A DNA stretch of 8,256 bases from an uncultured Lachnospiraceae bacterium (lineage in GTDB: Bacteria > Bacillota > Clostridia > Lachnospirales > Lachnospiraceae): positions 5,250 to 13,505 of the forward strand of contig CAJUSJ010000105.1 in assembly GCA_910588865.1 (NCBI GenBank), given 5' to 3'. The stretch's first letter is position 1. Every line of letters starts with the position of its first letter. The position numbers and the translations under genes were made by a program. The notes below the pieces were generated by a model that was not told where the DNA came from, ran no database searches, and saw nothing but the letters and a program-made list of their open reading frames with translations. Positions 1 through 7,000 of this stretch are shown here, one piece after another.

Positions 1-2397
1 GTCTCCTGGGTTCTTCTCGTCGTCATCGGGAGTTGACGGATCTTTCTCGTCGTCGCCAGGCTGGAAATCGCCTGGGTCGTCAGGCTCTGGGGCGAAAGGA
101 TCTTCAAACTCAGCATCATACACTACCTTCACTCTGATCGACTGCAGAGAAGCTGACAAAACTGGATTCATCATTCTGTTCCATTCTGCCTCACTACCGC
201 CAAAATAGATAACCCTTAAGTTTCCGCACGAGTTAAACGGACTTTCGTAGATCCCTACTCCATACTCTCCTCCAATTTGCTGGACGCTTGCTGGAATATA
301 CAGTTGTGGAAGCAAACTGCAGGAGGCGAACATACCATCACTAATGCAATCCGCATTCAGAGGCAGCGTTACACTCATTAACTTATAACACCGAGAGAAC
401 AAATTGTCCCCTATCTCTACCTCGCCACCTGGCATAAATCTCACACTGACCATCTCCGTACAATCCATAAACGCTCCTGCGCCTACCGATGTAATACTTG
501 CCGGAAAGTCAATATGAGTCAAAGCCGTACAGCCTCGGAACGCATTGTCTCCAATAATTTCCAGTCCTTCAGAAACAGAAGCGGAAGTCAGGTTCGCGCA
601 ATTGCGGAAAGCGCTATTCCCAATGGTCTCAACGCTGCCAGGAATCGTAACCGCCAGCAGAGCGGATCCATAAAACGCGCTCTGGCCAATAGATGTCACG
701 CTGTCAGGAATATACACATTGAGGGCTCCGCTCTGATAAAAAGCATAATCCCCAATGCCGGTGACGCCATCCTCAATAACGATTGTAGAAACGCCCAACT
801 CGCTCCACGGCGCAAGGCTGTCTGATGAGTAATCCGGAATAGCCCCATTGCCGGAGACAGTCAGCTCCCCTGCCTTTGTCAGTGACCATTTCAAATTCCC
901 CGCGGTTCCTTCGTCAGCCACCTCGTCAGCGTCAGCGCTGTCTGATGGAATATAGCCCTCCGGATAACGGGTAATAACAAAATCCGCTTCCTCAACATCC
1001 GCCACACTCATAGCCCGTCCCCAGTGGACAGATTTATTAAAGTTCGCCTCAGCCACTGTGACTCCGCCCGCGCTCTTTTGAAGAACGATGACACTATGGC
1101 TATTGCCCCTTACACGCAGTATATCACCTACCTTTACATCCTCAAATGTAAAGTTCTTGGTTGCCCTTGCTGGCAAACTGCCAAAGGCCGCGTCGCTGAG
1201 GATAAACGCGAAGGCCATGCAGCCAACACCGCTTCTCGCTCCATAGATGGCTCCGCCTTTCCAGGTATAAGCGTCGCCAAGGTCGCCTCTGCTCCCATAG
1301 GGCTCAAAGTTCGTCCATGTCATCCCCTCAGGATATTTTTCCTTTAAGTTGATCATATCATTATAAGCTTCCTGATAGGTGGGGACAGCTCCTTCCGCCA
1401 CTACGGCAATGCCGTCCATCGCGTCGAAGCCGCAGTCAATACATACGCCTCGGTTATCATAGTCATGCTCCCCATAACCGTCCTTGTCTCTGTCATCAGT
1501 CACAGGACAGTCTTTGGCATCGCACTCATGCCAGTGACAGCTGCCGTCATAGTCCCAATCCACAGACCAGCTGTGCTTGTGACTTGGTGTAAGTTCTAGA
1601 GACGGTTTAACGTCACTCTTTTCGGAATCCACAGATGTTTCGCCATCGGGATCTTCTTCAGGCTTTGATTCCGTTCCTTCATCCGTCCCAGTGTTGGTCC
1701 CGGATTCGGTTTCATCCTCTGTCCCAGCTTCGGTCTCAGATTTGCTTTCATCCTCGGTCTCATCTTCTACCTCGGACTTGCTTTCATCCTCCGTCTCATC
1801 TTCTACCTCGGACTTGCTTTCATCCTCCGTCTCTTCTTCTATCTCGGACTCGCTCTCATCCTCCGTCTCTTCTTCTGCCCTGGACTCGCTCTCAGCCTCC
1901 GTCTCTTCTTCTACCTTGGACTCGCTCTCGTCCTCGGTCTCATCTTCAGACTCGGATTCGCTTTCATCCTCGGTCTCATCTTCAGACTCGGATTCGCTTT
2001 CATCCTCGGTCTCATCTTCTACCTTGGATTCGCTCTCGTCCTCCGTCTCTTCTTCTGCTTTGGACTCGCTTTCGTCCTCGGTCTCATCTTCAGACCCGGA
2101 CTCGCTTTCATCCTCGGTCTCATCTTCTACCTTGGATTCGCTCTCATCCTCAGTTTCGTCTTCAACTTTGTCCTCAGCTTCATCCCCTGCCTCGGATTCA
2201 CTTTCAGTCTCAGACTTCTCTCCGGTCTCCTCGTCAGTCAAGTCAAATGTCGGCTCTGTCTCGGTGTCCACTGTTTCAGTGGGCTGGGCCTCCGGATCAA
2301 TTGGTCCTACCGCCGCTGCCGTCCCCACATTAGAGAACAACATGGCGAAGGACACAACCAATGACAGTGCCTATTTCCGTTTACGTTTCCATTTCAT
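1..2397 (-). CDS. Secreted BspA-type leucine-rich-repeat protein with cysteine amidase/peptidase-like domain; 3'-truncated by window edge; in-frame TAG at codon 9 (candidate pseudogene)
   Basis: Probable cell-surface or secreted protein, 799 codons visible, C-terminus beyond position 1. The start ATG (2395-2397) has a perfect AAGGAGG six bases upstream and begins a signal peptide: MKWKRKRK, then a TAG, then ALSLVVSFAMLF and an A-A-A cleavage site at residues 27-29. Residues 85-216 are eleven acidic 12-mers (type ESESKVEDETED). Residues 273-322 form a Cys/His-rich module (C287, C292, C297, C319, C322; H273, H275, H288, H290, H311). Residues about 340-477 resemble NlpC/P60- or CHAP-like papain-fold domains of clostridial surface proteins, with candidate catalytic C393 (GVGCMAF), H434 (NSHSVIVL) and N452 or E450 (VAEANFN). 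Residues about 497-738 hold about eight BspA-type repeats (e.g. IPGSVETIGNSAF) closing with IYFGGSEAEW. A Pro/Asp-rich linker follows. Apart from the TAG the frame is open from 2370 to 1, and the family similarity persists throughout. Domain calls are motif-based; enzymatic activity is inferred. The TAG may be a real nonsense mutation, a sequence error or a recoded codon. Confidence 0.85.
1750..2145 (-). repeat. Eleven tandem 36-bp repeats encoding acidic 12-residue units
   Basis: Within the surface-protein gene, 396 bases encode eleven units of the pattern E-S-(E/K)-S-x-x-E-(D/E)-E-T-E-(D/A), residues 85-216. Positions 5-6 vary (KV, GS, KA, ES, RA, EI, EV). A partial unit lies on each side (VEDETED before, ESKSETEAGTED after). 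The segment lacks hydrophobic clusters and is strongly negative, so it probably forms an extended spacer lifting the downstream domains off the membrane or wall. At DNA level the units are near-identical direct repeats, so copy number is likely to vary by slippage or recombination. Confidence 0.93.
2371..2373 (-). other. In-frame amber (TAG) codon within the signal peptide of the surface-protein gene
   Basis: Reading the minus strand from the ATG at 2397, codons 1-8 give MKWKRKRK, codon 9 is TAG, and codons 10-29 continue the hydrophobic core and AAA cleavage site of the same signal peptide. A single C-to-T transition from CAG (Gln) would explain it. In-frame starts after the stop (TTG at 2361, GTG at 2355, ATG at 2343) lack a visible ribosome binding site. 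They would also lose the Lys/Arg-rich n-region, so none would make a normal secreted protein. Confidence 0.9.
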
Positions 2398-2403
2398 CTT
2401 TAA

Positions 2404-2410
2404 CCTCCTT
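2404..2410 (-). promoter_or_regulatory. Strong ribosome binding site of the surface-protein gene
   Basis: AAGGAGG on the minus strand, six bases before the ATG at 2397. It is a perfect match to the anti-Shine-Dalgarno and fixes this ATG as the ancestral start, even though a TAG follows eight codons later. Confidence 0.85.
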
Positions 2411-2478
2411 TTTTATTGTTCGCCAGCTTGCCCGATTACAGAGCCATCTGGGTTTCGCCCCTCGCAAGGAGCAGTTAT

Positions 2479-2487
2479 ATTATATCA
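2479..2487 (-). promoter_or_regulatory. Candidate extended -10 promoter for the surface-protein gene
   Basis: The minus strand reads TGATATAAT, a full extended -10 element (TGnTATAAT). The -35 position (about 2502-2507, ATCAGG) is poor, as is often seen with extended -10 promoters. Transcription would begin near 2472, giving a leader of about 75 bases. The leader contains a small GGG-CGAAA-CCC hairpin. Confidence 0.5.
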
Positions 2488-2598
2488 AGAGCATGGATTG
2501 CCCTGATATACAGTGATTAAAACGACAACTCAGACATAAAAGCCAATACCAGCCTGCCGCGTAAAGACAAAATGAAATCACCAACAATCCGTGCGATA

Positions 2599-2620
2599 TC
2601 CAGGCCCGTCAAAACCTGGA
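2599..2620. other. Small hairpin (6-bp stem) in the intergenic region
   Basis: TCCAGG and CCTGGA are separated by 10 bases. On the plus strand the hairpin is followed by CATTTTTATC, so it resembles a weak plus-strand terminator, though no plus-strand gene lies upstream in the window. On the minus strand it would lie in the leader from the distal promoter. Function unknown. Confidence 0.3.
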
Positions 2621-2650
2621 CATTTTTATCTGGTTAAATTTGCACATATT

Positions 2651-2679
2651 ATTATATACCCATTTTCCCAGACAGTCCA
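2651..2679 (-). promoter_or_regulatory. Candidate second, distal promoter pointing toward the surface-protein gene
   Basis: On the minus strand, TGGACT (2674-2679, four of six bases of the -35 consensus) lies 17 bases before a perfect TATAAT (2651-2656). If used, transcription would start near 2644 and give a leader of about 250 bases that includes the 2599-2620 hairpin. The -10 sits in an AT-rich patch, where chance matches are common. Confidence 0.4.
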
Positions 2680-2720
2680 GCAAACTCTTCTATTAAAATC
2701 GCCCGCGACCATGGAATAGA

Positions 2721-2799
2721 TTGCTGTTTCGATAGGTCCGTGCGCTTGCCGCGCTGATCGTATGATAAACTGGGCTAAAGAGTAAAACAGCAACCCAGT
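2721..2799. repeat. Inverted-repeat cluster with pseudoknot-like arrangement between the divergent promoters
   Basis: TTGCTGTTT (2721-2729) is exactly complementary to AAACAGCAA (2785-2793). ACTGGG (2769-2774) is exactly complementary to CCCAGT (2794-2799), which directly abuts the first repeat. The order of arms is that of an H-type pseudoknot. The intervening loop also has CGAT/ATCG (2730-2733, 2757-2760) and GCGC/GCGC (2742-2745, 2751-2754) pairings. It matches no riboswitch class I recognise. Because it lies upstream of both candidate divergent promoters, it could equally be protein-binding sites or chance. Confidence 0.3.
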
Positions 2800-2834
2800 G
2801 ACACCCGATACCAGCACACATTATTACATCCATC

Positions 2835-2863
2835 TTGTAGTACTTCCCGTCTCGTGGTAAAAT
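2835..2863 (+). promoter_or_regulatory. Candidate promoter for lrgAB
   Basis: TTGTAG (2835-2840, three of six bases of the -35 consensus) and TAAAAT (2858-2863, five of six of the -10) are separated by 17 bases. Transcription would start near 2870, about 48 bases before the lrgA ATG. The leader carries a 5-bp hairpin, GCGGA (2871-2875) with TCCGC (2883-2887). I could not identify LytTR-regulator (LytR-type) or CcpA sites with confidence. Confidence 0.45.
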
Positions 2864-2917
2864 TGGATAGGCGGAAATCAACTCCGCGAAAAACCGGGAA
2901 AGGATCTGTGTATTCTG

Positions 2918-3280
2918 ATGAAATATGTAAAACAGAGCTGTATCATATTCGGCATTACCATGGCCGGGGAGCTTCTCCGGGCTCTCCTCCCCCTTCCTGT
3001 CCCAGCCGGGGTCTATGGATTATTTTTGCTGCTGGCAGGACTTTGTTCCGGGGTGATTAAACTGGAGGCAGTGGAGGAAACCGGCAATTTTCTTCTGGAC
3101 ACCATGCCGCTGATGTTCATACCGGTAACGGTAGGGCTCATGGAGGATTACCCGGCCTTACAGGCAGTGGCTGTGCCCGTGGTGGCCATATCCGCTGTGT
3201 CCACGGTGGTGGTCATGGCAGTGACCGGAAAAGTTACGGAATTTTTGATTACTATTATGAAAAGGAAGAAATTATCATGA
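2918..3280 (+). CDS. lrgA: LrgA/CidA family holin-like membrane protein
   Basis: A 120-residue integral membrane protein of the CidA/LrgA family. In staphylococci and bacilli these act with LrgB-type partners to influence murein hydrolase activity, lysis and pyruvate or overflow metabolism. The sequence shows about four hydrophobic segments (roughly residues 5-23, 29-47, 58-76 and 84-104). It carries the family signature LPLPVPAGVYGLFLLLAGL near residues 24-42 and PLMFIPVTVGLM at 64-75, and ends in a basic tail (MKRKKLS). Length is normal for the family. The ATG at 2918 is the first possible start after an in-frame TAA at 2858. Its ribosome binding site is only moderate (AAAGGA, 13 bases upstream), so the distance is longer than ideal. 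The stop overlaps the lrgB start by four bases (ATGA), which implies translational coupling. The name follows the family; the exact role in this organism is inferred. Confidence 0.93.
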   Translation: MKYVKQSCIIFGITMAGELLRALLPLPVPAGVYGLFLLLAGLCSGVIKLEAVEETGNFLLDTMPLMFIPVTVGLMEDYPALQAVAVPVVAISAVSTVVVMAVTGKVTEFLITIMKRKKLS

Positions 3281-3969
3281 ATGAACTTCTCTTAAACTCC
3301 GGATATTTTGGTTTTGTGATCACTCTTGGGGCATATCTCCTGGGACTCCAGGTCAAGAGGAAGACAAAGCTGGCTATTATGAACCCCCTTCTGGTAGCCG
3401 TGACCCTGATCATCCTGTTCCTTGTGGTCTTCCGGATTGATTATGAGGTTTACCAGAAAGGCAGTCAGTATGTCAGCTACCTTCTGACCCCTGCCACTGT
3501 GTGTCTGGCAATCCCCCTGTACCGTCAGATGAGACTGTTAAAGGATCATCTGGGCGCGGTTGCCGGAGGAATCGCCTCAGGGGTTCTGGCCAGTATCTTA
3601 AGTATCTATGCCATGAGCCGGTTATTTGGGCTGAGCCACGAATATTATGTAACCCTGCTCCCAAAATCCATCACCACTGCCATCGGCATGGGCGTCAGCC
3701 AGGAAGCCGGAGGAATCGTGGTGCTGACCGTAGTCAGCATCATTCTCACAGGAATCCTGGGAAATGTGATCGGAGAGGCTGTGTTTCGCCTGTTTTCCAT
3801 CTCCGATCCCATAGCCAAGGGTCTGGCCCTGGGAACCTCCGCTCACGCCATCGGCACCGCCAAAGCCCTGGAGCTTGGAGAGATCGAAGGCGCTATGAGC
3901 AGTCTGGCCATCGCCGTGTCAGGCCTTTTGACCGTAGCGGCGGTACCTCTGGTGTCCGGGTGGATCTAG
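3277..3969 (+). CDS. lrgB: LrgB/CidB family membrane protein
   Basis: A 230-residue polytopic membrane protein of the LrgB family, partner of LrgA. The family signatures are intact: PKSITTAIGMGVSQEAGG (residues 129-146) and a conserved C-terminal block with DPIAKGLALG (177-186), GTSAHAIGTAKALELG (186-201) and EGAMSSLA (204-211). Several hydrophobic segments are visible, approximately 8-24, 36-53, 68-82, 93-117, 147-168 and 206-228. Length is typical. The start ATG overlaps the lrgA stop codon (ATGA), and AGGAAG lies about eight bases upstream inside lrgA, so the two are one operon. The gene ends at TAG (3967-3969), 41 bases before a strong terminator. LrgAB is known in other Firmicutes for modulating lysis and for export or uptake functions tied to carbon overflow; which of these applies here cannot be read from sequence. 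Confidence 0.95.
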   Translation: MNELLLNSGYFGFVITLGAYLLGLQVKRKTKLAIMNPLLVAVTLIILFLVVFRIDYEVYQKGSQYVSYLLTPATVCLAIPLYRQMRLLKDHLGAVAGGIASGVLASILSIYAMSRLFGLSHEYYVTLLPKSITTAIGMGVSQEAGGIVVLTVVSIILTGILGNVIGEAVFRLFSISDPIAKGLALGTSAHAIGTAKALELGEIEGAMSSLAIAVSGLLTVAAVPLVSGWI

Positions 3970-4010
3970 GGGGGGACAAGGCCCCAATCGCGTTTTCTTT
4001 TCTCATGCGT

Positions 4011-4053
4011 AAAACCCCCTGGAAGCTGTTCTGCCCGGCTTCCAGGGGGTTTT
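4011..4053. terminator. Bidirectional intrinsic terminator between lrgB and rpoC
   Basis: A perfect 16-bp inverted repeat: AAAACCCCCTGGAAGC (4011-4026) and its complement at 4038-4053, with an 11-base loop. The 12-bp core has nine G-C pairs, and the flanking AAAA/TTTT gives a short U-tract in each direction, extended by CTCTC on the plus strand. It lies 41 bases after the lrgB stop and 21 bases after the rpoC stop, so it can end both convergent transcripts. Confidence 0.95.
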
Positions 4054-4074
4054 CTCTCATATATCGTTTATGGC

Positions 4075-7000
4075 CTAAACCTCTTCAACAGTCTCTTCCA
4101 GGTCATCCATATCCAGAACTTCCTCTGCCTCTTCCATCATCTCTTCCTCCAGAGGCGCCATATCCTGAATATCCTCCTCCTCTTCTTCGTCGTCAAAAAG
4201 GATCTCGTCATCCATATCCAGTTCACTGTCCAGCTTCACGGAACGATACCGCTTCATACCCGTACCTGCCGGGATCAGCTTACCGATCAGTACATTCTCC
4301 TTCAGGCCGATCAGGTGATCCACCTTGCCGTTGATGGCCGCTTCCGTCAGAACCTTGGTGGTTTCCTGGAAAGACGCGGCGGACAGGAAGGAGTCGGTAG
4401 CCAGGGAGGCCTTGGTGATACCCAGCATGACCTGCTTGCCCTCTGCCGGGGTCTTGCCCTCTGCCAGGAGCTTCTCGTTCATGTCATTGTACTCCAAAAC
4501 ATTCATGGACACGCCGGGAAGGATATCGCTGTCGCCGCTCTCCTCCACCTTGACCTTCTTAAGCATCTGCCGCACAATCACTTCAATATGCTTGTCGTTG
4601 ATATCCACGCCCTGGAGACGGTAAACCTTCTGAACCTCCTGGATCATATAATCCTGGACCGCCCGGACTCCCTTGATCTTCAGGATATCGTGGGGGTTCA
4701 CACTTCCTTCTGTCAGCTCGTCTCCGGCCTCCAGAACCTGGCCATCCTGAACCTTGATACGGGAACCGTAGGGGATCAGGTAGGTCTTGGAGTTGCCTGT
4801 CCCTGTATCTGTGACCACGATCTCTCTCTTCTTCTTGGTGTCTTTGATGGTCACGGTCCCGCCAAACTCCGTGATAATGGCAAGGCCCTTGGGCTTTCTG
4901 GCCTCAAAAAGCTCCTCCACACGGGGAAGACCCTGTGTGATATCGCCTCCGGCCACGCCGCCGGTGTGGAACGTACGCATGGTAAGCTGGGTTCCCGGCT
5001 CGCCGATGGACTGGGCGGCGATGATGCCTACCGCCTCGCCTACCTGAACCGCCTGGCCAGTGGCCATGTTGGAACCATAACACTTCGCGCAGACGCCGAT
5101 GTGGGATTTACAGCTGAGCACGGTGCGGATCTTAACGCTCTCCCTTCCCAGCTTCTGAAGCACTTCGATGACCGCCTTGGCTCTCTTGGGGGTACACATA
5201 TGGTTTGCCTTCACCACCACCTCGCCTGTGTCCGGGTCCGTGATAGTCTCGGCGATATATCTTCCTGTCAGTCTCTCCTCCAGGTTCTCAATGGTCTCCT
5301 GTCCTTCCATGAAAGCCTTGATCTCCATATAAGGGATATCCCTGCCCTCACAGCAGTCCACTTCCCGGATAATCACATCCTGGGACACATCTACCAGACG
5401 TCTGGTCAGGTAACCGGAGTCAGCCGTACGGAGGGCGGTATCGGACAGACCCTTTCTCGCGCCGTGGGCGGAGATGAAGTACTCCAGTACATCCAATCCC
5501 TCACGGAAATTGGACTTGATGGGCAGCTCAATAGTGTGTCCTGTGGTATCCGCCATCAGTCCCCGCATGCCTGCCAGCTGCTTGATCTGCTTGTCAGAAC
5601 CGCGGGCCCCGGAGTCCGCCATCATGAAAATATTGTTGTATTTGTCAAGACCTGTCAGCAGGTCGTGGGTAAGCTGGTCGTCCGTGGTCTTCCATGTCTC
5701 AATAACCTCTTTGTACCGCTCCTCCTCCGTGATCAGACCCCTGCGGAAGTTCTTCGCGATCCGATCCACCGTCGCCTGGGCGTCAGCGATCAGCTGAGGC
5801 TTGCTGGGCGGAACCGTCATGTCGGAGATGGATACGGTCATGGCCGCTCTGGTAGAGTACTTGTAGCCAATGGACTTGATGTCATCCAAGGTCACAGCGG
5901 TCTGGGTAGCGCCGTGGACATTGATAACCTTCTCCAGAATCTGCTTGCACTGCTTCTTTCCCACATGGAAATCCACCTCCAAAAGCAGTTCATTGCCCGG
6001 AACGCTCCGGTCCACAAATCCCAGGTCCTGAGGGATGATCTCATTGAAGATAAAACGTCCCACAGTGGACTCGATGACTCCTGTCTTTATGGTGCCGTCA
6101 GGCATCTTCTTGCTCACCCGGACCTTTACTCTGGAGTGGAGGGTCACCGCACCGTTCTCGTAGGCCAGAATCGCCTCATTGGGGTTCTTAAAGCACATGC
6201 CCTCTCCCATAGCGCCTGGTCTCTCCTGGGTCAGGTAGTAGATGCCCAGAACCATATCCTGAGACGGAACCGCCACAGGACCGCCGTCAGACGGCTTTAA
6301 CAGGTTGTTGGGCGACAAAAGCAGGAAACGGCACTCTGCCTGGGCTTCCACGGACAAGGGCAGATGAACAGCCATCTGGTCTCCGTCAAAGTCAGCGTTA
6401 AAAGCCGTACATACCAGGGGATGGAGCTTAATGGCCTTGCCCTCCACCAGAATGGGCTCAAATGCCTGGATTCCCAGTCTGTGAAGTGTTGGAGCCCGGT
6501 TGAGCATAACGGGATGCTCCTTGATCACATCCTCCAGCACATCCCAAACCTCCTCCTGAAGGCGCTCCACCATCTTCTTGGCGTTCTTAATGTTGTGAGC
6601 GGTTCCGTTGGACACCAGCTCCTTCATAACGAAAGGTTTGAACAGCTCAATGGCCATCTCCTTTGGAAGGCCGCACTGATAGATCTTCAGCTCCGGCCCC
6701 ACCACGATAACGGAACGTCCGGAATAGTCCACACGTTTTCCCAGAAGGTTCTGGCGGAAACGTCCCTGTTTTCCTTTCAGCATATCAGACAGGGACTTGA
6801 GGGCCCGGTTGCCCGGTCCAGTCACAGGCCGTCCTCTTCTGCCGTTGTCGATGAGAGCGTCAACAGCCTCCTGAAGCATCCGCTTCTCGTTGCGGACAAT
6901 AATGTCCGGAGCCCCCAGCTCCAGAAGCCGGGCCAGACGGTTGTTGCGGTTAATGATCCTTCTATATAAATCGTTTAAGTCAGAGGTCGCGAAACGGCCG

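Larger units (their letters stand above)
2411..2917. other. Divergent intergenic region between the surface-protein gene and lrgA
   Basis: About 510 bases without a convincing gene. It holds two candidate minus-strand promoters, one candidate plus-strand promoter, a 6-bp-stem hairpin and an inverted-repeat cluster. Small open frames here (for example 2626-2817 and 2693-2881 on the minus strand) have no ribosome binding site or family resemblance that I can see. No tRNA or recognisable riboswitch was found. The region 2620-2660 is notably AT-rich compared with its surroundings. Confidence 0.6.

Noticed and set aside
1750..2145. Regular 36-bp periodicity suggesting a CRISPR array
   Set aside because: The units are contiguous, without unique spacers, and encode an in-frame acidic peptide repeat.
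1635..2333. Plus-strand open frame rich in Pro, His, Leu and Arg repeats
   Set aside because: Another antisense frame kept open by the biased codons of the 36-bp repeats; no support as a gene.
2440..2475. Leader segment with a GGG-CGAAA-CCC hairpin considered as a cyclic-di-GMP or other riboswitch
   Set aside because: The conserved sequence blocks of known riboswitch classes that I can recall are absent; only a 3-bp stem is visible.
1691..2506. Plus-strand open frame with repeated SSSVSSS, resembling a serine-rich adhesin
   Set aside because: It is the reverse complement of the acidic repeat of the minus-strand surface protein. It has no upstream ribosome binding site or signal peptide, and the minus strand shows clear domains across the whole span.
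2626..2881. Two overlapping minus-strand small open frames (63 and 62 codons) in the intergenic region
   Set aside because: No ribosome binding site and no recognisable family. They overlap each other in different frames and cover the candidate promoter sites.
2854..3060. Small plus-strand open frame overlapping the lrgA start
   Set aside because: Out of frame with lrgA, starts inside the predicted promoter and has no family features.
4315..6300. 661-codon open frame on the plus strand opposite rpoC
   Set aside because: Antisense shadow of rpoC caused by its codon composition; rpoC is fully intact on the other strand.
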